The notes under the pieces are model-generated. The model was not told where the DNA came from. It made no database searches and saw only the letters and a program-made list of their open reading frames with translations. This document shows positions 7,179 to 15,831 of a DNA stretch of 21,257 nucleotides, one piece after another (position 1 is the stretch's first letter; each line of letters begins with the position of its first letter). A program made the translations under genes and the position numbers. Where the stretch lies: contig JALVGO010000252.1 of the NCBI GenBank assembly GCA_027029065.1, positions 29,895 through 51,151 of the forward strand. The letters run 5' to 3'. Origin of the DNA: Sulfurovum sp. Lineage in GTDB: Bacteria > Campylobacterota > Campylobacteria > Campylobacterales > Sulfurovaceae.

Positions 7179-7242
7179 TCCTATTCCACACTGCTACACA
7201 CTTTTTGGGTAGACTTTCATAGATTATATCTAAGGAACAATC

Positions 7243-8481
7243 ATGAAAACCCTTTTGCTACTATTGACACTTGCTCTCTCACTATGGGCAAAACCACAAA
7301 CCATTGTCTTTGCCGCCGGCTGTTTCTGGGGTGTTGAAAAGCACTTTGAAGCGATGCCAGGTGTTATCAAAGCAACCTCCGGCTATGCTGGAGGCAGCTA
7401 TGACAATCCTGACTATGACACAGTTCTCAAGTATCGCCACAATCCCCCAAAGGGGCTTGTCAACCATGCCGAATCGGTCGAAGTGGTCTACGATGACAGC
7501 AAGATCACGGCAGAACAACTCATCAAGTCATTTTGGCAGATGCATGACCCCACGCAGAAGAACCGTCAGGGCAACGACAGGGGCAACAACTACCGAAGTG
7601 CCATCTACTACACCACACCGGAGCAGAAAAAGATAGCCTTTGAAACGAAAGCGCGCTACCAAATACTGCTCAACAAAGCAGGATACGGTACCATCACCAC
7701 AGAGATCAAACCGCTCAAAAAGTTCTGGGCTGCTGAGGCATACCATCAGGACTATCTGAAAAAACACCCTTTTGGCTACTGTCCCAACCATGCCACAGGA
7801 GTAAAGTTTGAAAAGCCTGCACAACAACAGAGTATTTCCAAGGTAACGCCGCTTGGCGGCAAGGAGATCGTTGTCATCACCGCTCCGCACTGCCGTTTTT
7901 GCGAAAACTTCAAGTTCGATGTGACTGACCACTACCACGGTACCATACCGCTGCGTACAGCCAGACAGAGAGAGCTTGAAGGATTTACGCTCAAGGGAGC
8001 CATTGAGGGGACACCGACCATTCTTTTCATTGAGGATGGCAAAGAGGTTTACCGTTATGTAGGCTACATGGATGAAAAAGCATTTTACAAAGTGCTTGGT
8101 GCCTTCAAGCTCGGTACCGACAGCGAAGCATTCGATATCGCGTTCAACAAAAGTACTGAGAGCCGCTTTTGCAAGCGCTACGAAAAATTCAAACATACCG
8201 GTGACGGTGTCTTCATCGACACCATCAGCGGTGACATTCTCTTCGACACACGCGACCGTTTCAACTCAGGCTCAGGCTGGCTGAGTTTCTGCAAACCCAT
8301 CAAAGGTGCCGTCATCGAAAAAGAGGACAACAGCTACGGCATGCACCGCGTGGAGATTGTTGCTGCCAAAAGCGGTGCCCATCTTGGACATCTCTTCAAC
8401 GATGCCCCGGGAGGCAAACGACGCTACTGCATCAACGCCACTGTTTTGGAGTTTGTGCCTCGCAAGAAGCTAAAAAAATAA
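7243..8481 (+). CDS. Periplasmic MsrA - thioredoxin - MsrB fusion
   Basis: A 412-residue exported repair enzyme for methionine sulfoxide in proteins. Residues 1-16 are a signal peptide. Residues 18-190 are MsrA (S-epimer) with catalytic C27 in GCFWG, MHDPTQKNRQGNDRGNNYRS and a likely resolving C180. Residues 203-290 are a compact thioredoxin-like domain with C217-R-F-C220 and cis-proline P258 (GTPTILF). Residues 300-408 are MsrB (R-epimer) with catalytic C396 (RRYCIN), lacking the zinc CxxC pairs; C310 and C350 may resolve the sulfenate. In the known Neisseria PilB the order is thioredoxin-MsrA-MsrB, so the thioredoxin-fold domain is in a different place here. AAGGA lies before the ATG. DsbD, encoded nearby, is the expected reductant of the middle domain. 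Confidence 0.93.
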   Translation: MKTLLLLLTLALSLWAKPQTIVFAAGCFWGVEKHFEAMPGVIKATSGYAGGSYDNPDYDTVLKYRHNPPKGLVNHAESVEVVYDDSKITAEQLIKSFWQMHDPTQKNRQGNDRGNNYRSAIYYTTPEQKKIAFETKARYQILLNKAGYGTITTEIKPLKKFWAAEAYHQDYLKKHPFGYCPNHATGVKFEKPAQQQSISKVTPLGGKEIVVITAPHCRFCENFKFDVTDHYHGTIPLRTARQRELEGFTLKGAIEGTPTILFIEDGKEVYRYVGYMDEKAFYKVLGAFKLGTDSEAFDIAFNKSTESRFCKRYEKFKHTGDGVFIDTISGDILFDTRDRFNSGSGWLSFCKPIKGAVIEKEDNSYGMHRVEIVAAKSGAHLGHLFNDAPGGKRRYCINATVLEFVPRKKLKK

Positions 8482-8497
8482 AAACAGTAATTTTATA

Positions 8498-8529
8498 TTG
8501 ACATAAGTGTATATCATATATAATATACA
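8498..8529 (+). promoter_or_regulatory. Toxin-antitoxin promoter with overlapping palindromic operator
   Basis: TTGACA at 8498-8503 is a perfect -35 box; TATAAT at 8519-8524 (spacer 15) or TAATAT at 8521-8526 (spacer 17) is the -10. A near-perfect 22-base palindrome (TGTATAT, eight bases, ATATACA; 8508-8529) covers the spacer and -10, as expected for an autorepressed toxin-antitoxin operon. Transcription would begin close to the ATG at 8531. Confidence 0.6.
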
Positions 8530-8530
8530 T

Positions 8531-8974
8531 ATGTACAAGATTGTAATCGATACCAATGTAGTGTTGTCTGCGCTCTTTTCCAGCAAAGGAAAATCCTATC
8601 AACTCATAGAGTTGCTCACAGATCATGCATTGAAAGGTGTAGAATACAATGTTATCTCTGTGCCGCTGGCATTAGAGTTTGAAGAGGTTTTGCTAAGACC
8701 CAAAAATAGACAAAAATATGACTATTTTTCAGAACAGGAGATTCGTCTCATTGTATCAGATATCGTAGCTATCTCTCATAAAACAAAGCTTCATTTTCTA
8801 TGGAGACCTTTTCTGAAAGACAGCTTTGATGACAAAGTACTGGAGACTGCCGTCAATGGGCAGGCAAAAGCCATTATTACCTACAATACAAAAGATTTTG
8901 AAGGGGTAAAAAAGTATTTCGGCATTGAGATACTCACCCCTGCAGAACTATTTGAGAAAGGAGTTTTACCATGA
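8531..8974 (+). CDS. PIN-domain toxin of a toxin-antitoxin pair
   Basis: A 147-residue PIN-fold ribonuclease of the 'putative toxin-antitoxin component, PIN family' group. Acidic active-site residues are D7 (IVIDTN), E49/E52 (ALEFEEVL), D100/D101 (DSFDDKVLETA) and D122 (TYNTKDF). Such proteins cut RNA with a metal ion when free of antitoxin. The start ATG at 8531 was chosen because MYKIVIDTN is the normal family beginning; a GTG at 8507 lies inside the promoter. No ribosome-binding site precedes this ATG and the promoter places the transcript start at about the same base, so translation may be leaderless. It overlaps the antitoxin gene by four bases (ATGA). The block is more AT-rich than its neighbours, suggesting transfer. 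Confidence 0.87.
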   Translation: MYKIVIDTNVVLSALFSSKGKSYQLIELLTDHALKGVEYNVISVPLALEFEEVLLRPKNRQKYDYFSEQEIRLIVSDIVAISHKTKLHFLWRPFLKDSFDDKVLETAVNGQAKAIITYNTKDFEGVKKYFGIEILTPAELFEKGVLP

Positions 8975-9201
8975 ATGTAGCACTGAGATTACCGGAATCG
9001 TTGGGCATGAGCCTCAAAGAGTTTTCAAAAAGAGAGAATATATCGATGAACCAGTTTATCGCTACGGCAATAGCCGAGAAACTATCTGCACTGCAAACCT
9101 ATGACTACCTTGAAGAACGTGCAAAAGAAGGAAGTGCCACCCATCTGGCATCAATGCTGAAAAAAGTACCCGATAGAGAAGCTGAAGCGTTTGACAAATA
9201 A
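8971..9201 (+). CDS. Ribbon-helix-helix antitoxin
   Basis: A 76-residue protein encoded just after and overlapping the PIN toxin. The beginning NVALRLPES is the beta strand of a ribbon-helix-helix DNA-binding fold, followed by two helices (SLKEFSKRENISMNQFIATAIAEKLSAL); the rest (about 45-76) is a charged tail likely to wrap the toxin. It should dimerise, neutralise the toxin and repress the operon through the palindrome at 8508-8529. Unlike the toxin it has a strong AAGGAG seven bases before its ATG, so antitoxin should be made in excess. The precise antitoxin family was not identified. Confidence 0.83.
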   Translation: MNVALRLPESLGMSLKEFSKRENISMNQFIATAIAEKLSALQTYDYLEERAKEGSATHLASMLKKVPDREAEAFDK

Positions 9202-9220
9202 GCCAATAAGGAGAGTTACC

Positions 9221-9583
9221 ATGCCATACAATACACTCACAGAAGAAGAACAGTACGTCATCCTGTACAAAGGCACCGAACGTGCCTTTACGGGAAAGTT
9301 TTGGGATCACCACGAAGAGGGGACCTATGTCTGCCGCCAGTGTAGTACACCGCTCTTTCCCTCAAGTGCCAAGTTTGACAGCGGTACAGGGTGGCCAAGC
9401 TTCGATGACGCCTTCTCCGGTGCGGTAAAAGAGGTTCCCGATGCCGACGGCAGACGCGTAGAGATCGTCTGTGCCAACTGCGGCGGACACCTTGGGCATG
9501 TCTTCAAAGGCGAAGGCTTCACCTCCAAACAGACCCGCCACTGTGTCAACTCCGTCTCTTTGGATTTTGTGCCTGAAAAATAA
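9221..9583 (+). CDS. msrB: Peptide-methionine (R)-S-oxide reductase MsrB, zinc type, cytoplasmic
   Basis: A 120-residue stand-alone MsrB. Start at 9221 was chosen for AAGGAG six bases upstream; an in-frame ATG at 9191 overlaps the antitoxin gene. It reduces methionine-R-sulfoxide in proteins with thioredoxin. Zinc ligands C38/C41 (CRQC) and C84/C87 (CANC), the substrate motif GTGWPSF and catalytic C108 (RHCVN) are all present. There is no signal peptide, so it should act in the cytoplasm, complementing the exported MsrA-thioredoxin-MsrB. It lies 19 bases after the antitoxin gene and is convergent with the ATPase gene, whose stop codon is only nine bases away. Confidence 0.95.
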   Translation: MPYNTLTEEEQYVILYKGTERAFTGKFWDHHEEGTYVCRQCSTPLFPSSAKFDSGTGWPSFDDAFSGAVKEVPDADGRRVEIVCANCGGHLGHVFKGEGFTSKQTRHCVNSVSLDFVPEK

Positions 9584-9592
9584 TGGGCACCT

Positions 9593-10813
9593 TTAAAAAA
9601 ACAGACTTAACGGTACAGCAAATCTCTTATAATTTCTATCACCAAAAGGGACAATATCATTTCCGGCATACAAAACAATGCCTATGATCTCTTTTGAAGA
9701 CTTTTTTTGAAAGTCTTCAATATGCTTAAAGGCTTCTTTTTTAATACTCAAAGAGGATTTTACCTCTATGGCAAAGATAGTATCGGATTTTTCTATGATG
9801 AAATCGATCTCTTTTTTGTCATTGGTACGGTAGTGGTAAATAGAAGGCTGTGTTTGTGAATATCCTATGTGCTTGGCAAGTTCAGCATAGACAAATGTTT
9901 CTATAATATCCCCTTTATATTTGCTTTGCATCAAGTCGTCAACCGATGCAATTCCCAAAAGATGACAAAAAAGTCCACTGTCTGTCATAAAGAGTTTCGG
10001 AGATTTTATAAAACGTTTAGAAATGTTGGACAGATAAGGCTTAAGCAGTGCAATCTGATAGATCATCTCCAGCATACTCAGATAGTTGCTTGCCGTAGCC
10101 TCCGAAAGATTTGCCTCATTTGCCAAATCTGATTTATTTACCAAACCGCATGACCTCGGTGCAATGATATTGTAAAAACGTATAAATGCTGAGATATCCC
10201 TAAGCTCTCCGACATCCCGTATGTCTCTCTCTACGTAGGTACTGATATAGGCATTGAACCACAAAGACCTGCCTCTTGACGAATCGATTTTAAGTATCTC
10301 AGGATAGCCCCCCTTCAGTATTGCTTCCAGCAGTTCTGTCACAGATTTTTTATCACAACGTAATCCTTCTACACCTTTTGTAAACAAAATATCAATGATA
10401 TTCTCCTCCGGCTTATGGTGCAGCTCTTTTTGTGAGAGCGGATACATTGGTATTTCAACAATCCTTCCGGCAAGCGTCTCTTTGGCTTTTTTCATATCAA
10501 GTACATTTGCAGATCCGGTAAGTAAAAAACTTCCATTGACTCTATGCCCATCGATCTCAAGTTTAATGCCATCCAATACTTCAGGTACTTTTTGTATCTC
10601 ATCTATGGTAACCGGTTTAGGGAGTGAAGCGATATAGCCTTGGGGGTCATTCTTGGCAGCCTCCCTTTGTGTCAAATCATCGAATACTCTGTACTCTCTG
10701 TCCAAAGAGAGGCATAACGTAGATTTACCTATCTGTCTTGCACCGGTCAGCAATACAGCCGGGGAGATATGCAGTGCTTCCTGCAAAATATTTGCTACAG
10801 AGCGTTTAAACAT
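9593..10813 (-). CDS. DUF4143-type AAA ATPase
   Basis: A 406-residue ATPase of the AAA_14/DUF4143 family, of usual length. Walker A is GARQIGKST (24-32), Walker B VTIDEIQ with D71/E72, then a sensor strand SFLLTGS (95-101) and an arginine in LAGRIVE (117). The middle (about 165-265) is helical, with YVERDIRDVGEL and a helix-turn-helix-like NKSDLANEANLSEATASNYL. The end has EIDFIIEKSDTIFAIEVKSS, a D-x(n)-E-V-K pattern like PD-(D/E)xK nuclease folds. Function is not established; members are often single, scattered genes. Its promoter is flanked by two palindromes (10829-10872). AT-rich like the toxin-antitoxin pair next to it, it looks like later insertion into the repair cluster. Confidence 0.88.
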   Translation of the reverse strand: MFKRSVANILQEALHISPAVLLTGARQIGKSTLCLSLDREYRVFDDLTQREAAKNDPQGYIASLPKPVTIDEIQKVPEVLDGIKLEIDGHRVNGSFLLTGSANVLDMKKAKETLAGRIVEIPMYPLSQKELHHKPEENIIDILFTKGVEGLRCDKKSVTELLEAILKGGYPEILKIDSSRGRSLWFNAYISTYVERDIRDVGELRDISAFIRFYNIIAPRSCGLVNKSDLANEANLSEATASNYLSMLEMIYQIALLKPYLSNISKRFIKSPKLFMTDSGLFCHLLGIASVDDLMQSKYKGDIIETFVYAELAKHIGYSQTQPSIYHYRTNDKKEIDFIIEKSDTIFAIEVKSSLSIKKEAFKHIEDFQKKSSKEIIGIVLYAGNDIVPFGDRNYKRFAVPLSLFF

Positions 10814-10828
10814 TTAAAAGCCTTTAAA

Positions 10829-10872
10829 TATGTAATTTACATAAGTATAGCTTTATTTTTTACAAATGTAAA
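10829..10872 (-). promoter_or_regulatory. ATPase promoter with two palindromic operators
   Basis: On the minus strand TTTACA (10872-10867), a 17-base spacer and TATACT (10849-10844) form a good sigma-70 promoter for the ATPase gene. A 15-base palindrome TATGTAATTTACATA (10829-10843) lies at the expected transcript start, and a 14-base palindrome TTTACAAATGTAAA (10859-10872) covers the -35. Both share the half-site TTTACA/TGTAAA and are about 29 bases apart, the look of a repressor pair. The regulator is unknown. Confidence 0.5.
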
Positions 10873-10932
10873 GATATGAATTTTATTCTATAGGAAGAAA
10901 TAAGAAAGTTGGCAAATGCAGAATTACGCACA

Positions 10933-12792
10933 TCAGCGTGTACCCTCTTCGCCAACCTGTTTCAAATGGTCGGCAAACTCCTGTGGCTTGACAAATCCTG
11001 TCAGACTCTTCTCAGGCATAAATTTTCCGTTTTTGTCAAAGAAGATAATGTTGGGTGTACCAAAGAGTTCATACTTCTTCAAAAGTGCTTTCTCCGCATC
11101 GGTATTGTCCGTTACATCAATCTTGATGAAAGTAAACTTTTTAAGCTGTTCTTTGACCTTTGGGTCAGGAAAGGTGATCTCCTCAAGCTCTTTACACGCC
11201 GTACAGCTCTCCTTTCCAAAATCGACCACGACCGGTTTGTCCGAAGCGGCTACCTCTTTGAGCAGACGTGCAATGCTGTAGCCCCGATGGCTGTCCTTGT
11301 TATCGGCTGCTGTAACAACACCTTTGGGTGCAGTAAAGCGTTCAAACGGTCTGAGCATCGAGTCTGCACCGCTCAGTGCCCCTACAAACAGAGAAACACC
11401 ATAAAGCATCAGCACAACAGCAAAGAGCTGTACAAGCTTTTTAGCTCCAGTTTTTTTCTCACTGCCGTCAAAAACCCCCATATAAAGCGCCGATCCCATA
11501 AAGAGCAGTGCCCAAAGCATCAGCGTAACACCATCAGGCAGTACGCGCCCGAGCATAAAGATGGCAAGTCCAAGCATCATCACACCGAAAACCTGTGAGA
11601 CCACACTCATCCAGCCACCCGGTTTTGGCATGAACTTTCCTGCACCGATGCCTACAAGCAGCAGCGGCATACCCATCCCGATGCTCATGACAAAGAGTGC
11701 CACACCGCCAAGCAGTGCATCACCGGTATGGGAGATAAAAAGCACCGCGCCGCCAAGCGGTGGTGCAACACACGGCCCGACAATGAGTGCAGAGAGTACC
11801 CCCATCACTGCCGTACCGACAAATCCGCCCTTCTGCCCTGCCTCATCACTGGCACGGCTAAGCCTGCTCTGCCACGATGCGGGCAGACCTATCTCGTAAT
11901 AGCCAAAGAGGGAGAAGGCAAGGGCTACGAACATTGCTGCAAATACTGTCAGTACCCACGGGTTCTGCATGGCTGTCTGAATATCGGCTCCCACCAGTCC
12001 GGCAACCACACCGACCACGGTATAGGTCAGTGCCATGGCAACCACATAGACAAGAGAGGTAAAGAAGGCTTTGGCAACCCTCGGCTTTTGGCTGCCTGAC
12101 TGCGAAACAATGATCGATGAAAGGATCGGGATCATCGGGAATACACAAGGCGTAAGCGCCAAAAGCAGACCAAAAATAAAGAAAAGTACCACAATAAACC
12201 ATGCACTCTCTTCTCCCAGAACATCGGCGATCTTTGCCGTATTGCCCTCATGGGTCAAAGCAGTGATCCTGTCAAAGACACCAGATGTTTTTTCCTCTGC
12301 CCCGCTATCACTCTTTTGTACTGCTGCTGCTTGAGAGTCTGCACCTCCCTTTTGGGCTTTTGGCACATGAAAGGCAAACTGTTTGCGAAACGGCTGGTAA
12401 CAGATGCCTCTGTCCGAGCAGCCGAGCAGTTCCACCTCCAGCGTATAGTCACCACTTATGCGGGGTGAGATATCACTTAAAGGGATCTCTACCGTCACAC
12501 GCTTTTTATAGATCGCTTCACCATCCTCCTCGAGTGCCGGCGGCAGGACAGGTGAAAGCGTGATGTTCTCAGGCTTGACAATACGGAACTTCAGATCGTT
12601 TTTATAGATGTGTATCTTGTCTGCCAGTGTGATTGTCGTCTCAACACTGTTCTCTTTTTGTACCGCTTCTATTTTGAATGCCTCATCGGGCTGGAGAAAC
12701 TTCTGCTTTTTCAGTGCGCTTGCAAACCCTCCAAAGACAAAAGTATTGAGTAAAAGACTCACAAGAAGTAACTTTTTGACCATATGCTGCAT
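10933..12792 (-). CDS. dsbD: Thiol:disulfide interchange protein DsbD
   Basis: A 619-residue membrane protein that passes electrons from cytoplasmic thioredoxin to periplasmic dithiol proteins. All three domains and all six redox cysteines are present: the exported alpha domain (about 25-145) with C125 and C131 ([12 protein letters not shown]); the eight-helix beta domain (about 195-475) with C216 ([10 protein letters not shown]) and C341 ([11 protein letters not shown]); and the periplasmic thioredoxin-like gamma domain (about 500-619) with C530-T-A-C533 and cis-proline in FGTPNIIF. Residues 1-26 are a signal peptide. The start at 12792 has only a weak purine stretch upstream; a second ATG three codons on has none. 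A good promoter sits in the divergent gap. Neighbouring CxxC proteins (msrAB fusion, DUF255 protein) are plausible clients or relatives. Confidence 0.95.
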   Translation of the reverse strand: MQHMVKKLLLVSLLLNTFVFGGFASALKKQKFLQPDEAFKIEAVQKENSVETTITLADKIHIYKNDLKFRIVKPENITLSPVLPPALEEDGEAIYKKRVTVEIPLSDISPRISGDYTLEVELLGCSDRGICYQPFRKQFAFHVPKAQKGGADSQAAAVQKSDSGAEEKTSGVFDRITALTHEGNTAKIADVLGEESAWFIVVLFFIFGLLLALTPCVFPMIPILSSIIVSQSGSQKPRVAKAFFTSLVYVVAMALTYTVVGVVAGLVGADIQTAMQNPWVLTVFAAMFVALAFSLFGYYEIGLPASWQSRLSRASDEAGQKGGFVGTAVMGVLSALIVGPCVAPPLGGAVLFISHTGDALLGGVALFVMSIGMGMPLLLVGIGAGKFMPKPGGWMSVVSQVFGVMMLGLAIFMLGRVLPDGVTLMLWALLFMGSALYMGVFDGSEKKTGAKKLVQLFAVVLMLYGVSLFVGALSGADSMLRPFERFTAPKGVVTAADNKDSHRGYSIARLLKEVAASDKPVVVDFGKESCTACKELEEITFPDPKVKEQLKKFTFIKIDVTDNTDAEKALLKKYELFGTPNIIFFDKNGKFMPEKSLTGFVKPQEFADHLKQVGEEGTR

Positions 12793-12827
12793 TTTTTCTC
12801 TCTGTTTGTAAAATTTTATACAATTGT

Positions 12828-12856
12828 ATTATACTATTCGTGTATAAGCTGTGTAA
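12828..12856 (-). promoter_or_regulatory. dsbD promoter
   Basis: On the minus strand TTACAC (12856-12851), a 17-base spacer and TATAAT (12833-12828). A 12-base palindrome ATACAATTGTAT (12818-12829) overlaps the -10 and start region and may be an operator. The gap also serves the divergent DUF255 gene. Confidence 0.5.
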
Positions 12857-12896
12857 TCTTACCAAAAATGGATTAATCAAGAAACAAGAGGAAACT

Positions 12897-14843
12897 ATGG
12901 CAAACCATCTCAAGAATGAACACTCCCCCTACCTGCAGCAGCATGCGGACAATCCTGTCGACTGGTATCCCTGGGGAGAAGAGGCATTCAAAAAAGCACA
13001 AAAGGAGCATAAACCCATCTTTTTAAGCATCGGGTACAGCTCCTGCCACTGGTGTCATGTGATGGAACATGAGTCATTCGAAAACAAAGAGACCGCAAAG
13101 ATTTTGAACAAGTATTTTATCTCCATCAAGGTCGATCGGGAAGAGCGTCCCGATATCGACAAACACTTTCAGGAGGTCTATCAGTTGATGAACGGCAGAC
13201 CCGGAGGATGGCCAACCTCTATCTTTCTGACCGAAGAGCGCAAACCCTTCTACGCAGCAACCTACATTCCTCCCGAACCGCGTTACGGGATGATGAGCTT
13301 CCCGACACTGCTGGAGGTGATTGCAAAAAAGTACAAAAAGGAGAAACACAAGCTGACAGAAGAGGCTGAGAGCGTCCTCAGACAGATCAACCCCAACAAA
13401 GACAAGATACAGGCGACTAAACTCGATCACAGCATCATCAGCCGCACCATTGAACATGCCGGTATGCTCTACGACCACCGCTATGGCGGTTTCAGCAAAG
13501 CCCCCAAATTTCCGCAAGCTTCCCTGCTTGACCTGCTGCTGGACCTCTACAGGCTTACCAGGAACAAAGAGGCACTCAATATGGCGGAAAAACAGCTCAG
13601 CCACATGGCAAAAGGCGGTCTGCGTGACCTTGTTGACGGCGGATTCTGCCGATATGCAACAGACGATACCTGGCTGGTACCCCACTTTGAGAAGATGACC
13701 TACGACAACGCACAGCTCTGCGCTGTATATCTGAAAGCCTATCATGTAACCGGAAACAGCTTCTACCGGGATGTCGCCTTTGAAACCCTTGATTTCATGC
13801 TGGAGAAGATGCAGCAGAAGCATCTCTTCTATGCTGCCAGTGATGCAGATACCGAAGGAGAGGAGGGGAAATATTTTGTCTATACCTATGAAAAGGCACT
13901 CAAGTCCTTTACAAAAGCGGGCATCCCCAAAGAGGCACATGAGCGCCTTGCTGAGGCACTGCACATCACCCCGGATGGCAACTTTGAGAACAAAAATATC
14001 GTCAGAGTCGACGACCCTGCCAATACCGATGCCATCCCCTACTACAAAGAGGCCATAGAGGCACTCAAACAGCGCCGTCAGGAGAAGCGAAAATACCCCT
14101 TTATCGACAAAAAAATCATCGTCTCATGGAATGCCATGATGATCACATCCCTCTTCAAAGCAGCAAAGGTTGATCCCAAATATCTCAAGCCTGCCATGAA
14201 ATCACTGGAAAAACTGCTTGAGACAATGTACATCAATTCACAACTCTTCCACTCGACACTGATTGGCAAAACACCAAAAATACACGCCTTCCTCGAAGAC
14301 TATGCCTATCTTGGTGAAGCCCTCATCGAAGCCTACGAAAGTACGATGGATGAGACCTACCTCATCGTAGCGCAGAAACTGACCAATGCCGCCATAGAGA
14401 AGTTCTACAAAAACGGCATCTGGAAATTCTCACGCGGAGAGTTCGAAACCGAAGCGGAGATCTACGACAGCTCCTACCCCTCTTCACTTGCCACCATGGT
14501 CGGGCTGCTGCACTCAATCACTTCACTGGTCGATCCTGTCTACAAAAAGTTTGTCTTCAAATCACTTGAGATCCACTCCTACGATGTGATGCGTCAGCCT
14601 GTCTCCACCCCAAAGCTGAGCAAAATGGTCATCCGCTATCTGCTTGACGATGTTATCATCAAAGCCAAAGAGGAGAGGCTCAAAGAACACACCACCGACC
14701 TTGACACACTCCCCTACCCCTTCACGCTGCTGCGTACCGATACCAACGACGGCTTTATGATCTGCAACACCTCGGCATGTTTCGGACATGAGAAGGATTT
14801 TGACGGGGTACGGGAAGTACTGGAAAAACGGCAGCCAAAGTAG
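12897..14843 (+). CDS. DUF255 (YyaL/SPATA20-like) thioredoxin-fold protein
   Basis: A 648-residue protein. The start at 12897 follows GAGGA and gives the family's standard beginning ([21 protein letters not shown]); a GTG at 12840 would add a leader unlike the family. Residues 1-160 are the DUF255 thioredoxin-like domain with C50-H-W-C53 ([15 protein letters not shown]), DREERPDID and a cis-proline in GGWPTSIFL. The remainder resembles a glycosidase-like alpha/alpha barrel ([48 protein letters not shown]). The family is widespread from bacteria to humans and its reaction is not established. No signal peptide is seen. The stop codon abuts the apbE start with no gap. Confidence 0.92.
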   Translation: MANHLKNEHSPYLQQHADNPVDWYPWGEEAFKKAQKEHKPIFLSIGYSSCHWCHVMEHESFENKETAKILNKYFISIKVDREERPDIDKHFQEVYQLMNGRPGGWPTSIFLTEERKPFYAATYIPPEPRYGMMSFPTLLEVIAKKYKKEKHKLTEEAESVLRQINPNKDKIQATKLDHSIISRTIEHAGMLYDHRYGGFSKAPKFPQASLLDLLLDLYRLTRNKEALNMAEKQLSHMAKGGLRDLVDGGFCRYATDDTWLVPHFEKMTYDNAQLCAVYLKAYHVTGNSFYRDVAFETLDFMLEKMQQKHLFYAASDADTEGEEGKYFVYTYEKALKSFTKAGIPKEAHERLAEALHITPDGNFENKNIVRVDDPANTDAIPYYKEAIEALKQRRQEKRKYPFIDKKIIVSWNAMMITSLFKAAKVDPKYLKPAMKSLEKLLETMYINSQLFHSTLIGKTPKIHAFLEDYAYLGEALIEAYESTMDETYLIVAQKLTNAAIEKFYKNGIWKFSRGEFETEAEIYDSSYPSSLATMVGLLHSITSLVDPVYKKFVFKSLEIHSYDVMRQPVSTPKLSKMVIRYLLDDVIIKAKEERLKEHTTDLDTLPYPFTLLRTDTNDGFMICNTSACFGHEKDFDGVREVLEKRQPK

Positions 14844-15794
14844 ATGCGTCTGCTCTTAGCCATACTGCTATGCTCCCTGCTGCATGCAGAATCGATGCAG
14901 ACAAGAACACGTCTGCTCATGGGTACCTATGCTACACTCACCCTACCCGTCAACCGCAATCTGCTTGCCTCTGAAACCTTTGAACATATTGCAGCCATCG
15001 AGCATGCACTCTCTACCTTCGATAAAAACGCATCCCTCTATCGACTCAACCACACACACGGGCCTATCGATGATCCTGTACTTGCCCATGCACTTACTAT
15101 GGCTGTCGGCTATTACCGAGAGACAGACGGCTACTTCGATGTGACCATAGGCTCCATTACGAAGTTGCTCTACCATTTTGGCGAAACACACCCTGCCTCA
15201 CCAAGCCGACAAGCGCTGCAAAATGCAGAACGGAACATTGGAGGTATCCATATTGACGGTACTTCCATACGAAGCGACAAGGGCATTGTCATTGACCTTG
15301 GCGGTATGGGGAAAGGCTATGCCGTCGACAAAGCCGCCGTTTTTCTGCATAAACACAACGTAAGCCGAGGTATTGTTGCACTCAGTGGTGACATCCGCTG
15401 TATCGGGGAGTGTACCATAGGCATACAATCCCCTTTTGAGGAGAGTGTTTTTGCCAAAGCCAAGAGCAAGATTGCCAACCTCTCCGTCTCCACTTCCGGT
15501 ACCTACCGACGCTACGCAACCAAAAAGAGTGAACACCACCTTATCGATCCAAAACGTGCGACACAGGGAAACGCGTTTGTCTCCGTCACCCTCTTTACCG
15601 ATGCGAACAACACAACCGCCGATGCCTATGCAACCGCTGTTTCGGTCATGCCAAAAGCAAAAGCACTTGCCTTTTTGCAACAACATCCAGAGATTGGCTA
15701 TATCCTTGTCGAACCCAACGGAAAGGTCATTGATGCCAACTGGGAAAAGCTGGTAGATCTGACGTGGTGTCTGGAGAAACCGCTGAGGCGGTAG
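14844..15794 (+). CDS. apbE: FAD:protein FMN transferase ApbE
   Basis: A 316-residue exported enzyme that cuts FAD and links FMN to a threonine or serine of target proteins. Residues 1-16 are a signal peptide. Family motifs appear in order: LLMGTYATLTL (24-34), TDGYFDVTIG (94-103), IDLGGMGKGYAVDKA (150-164), SGDI (181-184), STSGTYRRY (216-224), HHLIDP (231-236) and TTADAYATAV (257-266), the last two being the Mg-binding and FAD-pyrophosphate regions. It begins directly after the DUF255 stop codon (TAG-ATG), so translation is probably coupled. Its likely substrate is the FMN-binding protein at 16748-17278, which carries SGAT. The genes are convergent, so they are not in one transcript. Confidence 0.93.
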   Translation: MRLLLAILLCSLLHAESMQTRTRLLMGTYATLTLPVNRNLLASETFEHIAAIEHALSTFDKNASLYRLNHTHGPIDDPVLAHALTMAVGYYRETDGYFDVTIGSITKLLYHFGETHPASPSRQALQNAERNIGGIHIDGTSIRSDKGIVIDLGGMGKGYAVDKAAVFLHKHNVSRGIVALSGDIRCIGECTIGIQSPFEESVFAKAKSKIANLSVSTSGTYRRYATKKSEHHLIDPKRATQGNAFVSVTLFTDANNTTADAYATAVSVMPKAKALAFLQQHPEIGYILVEPNGKVIDANWEKLVDLTWCLEKPLRR

Positions 15795-15796
15795 TG

Positions 15797-15831
15797 ATTG
15801 GTGTATTGGTGTATTGGTTATTGGTTATTGG
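15797..15831. repeat. ATTGG simple tandem repeat at the apbE/membrane-gene junction
   Basis: Five ATTGG units start at 15797, 15805, 15813, 15820 and 15827; the first two are 8-base units (ATTGGTGT) and the next two 7-base (ATTGGTT). The array fills the 30-base gap between the convergent genes and covers the last two codons (stop included) of the minus-strand membrane gene. Copy number could vary by slippage. Confidence 0.75.

Noticed and set aside
7528..8196. 222-codon minus-strand open frame inside the msrAB fusion gene
   Set aside because: Antisense to a gene with three recognised domains; no motifs of its own.
9584..9592. Terminator between the convergent msrB and ATPase genes
   Set aside because: Only nine bases separate the stops and no stem with a T-run was found; the A-run after 9595 alone is not enough.
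8508..10872. One shared operator for the toxin-antitoxin and ATPase promoters
   Set aside because: The palindromes differ (TGTATAT/ATATACA versus TTTACA/TGTAAA), so a common regulator is not supported.
13074..13964. 296-codon minus-strand open frame opposite the DUF255 gene
   Set aside because: Antisense shadow of a well-supported gene; the translation has no recognisable motifs and no ribosome-binding site.
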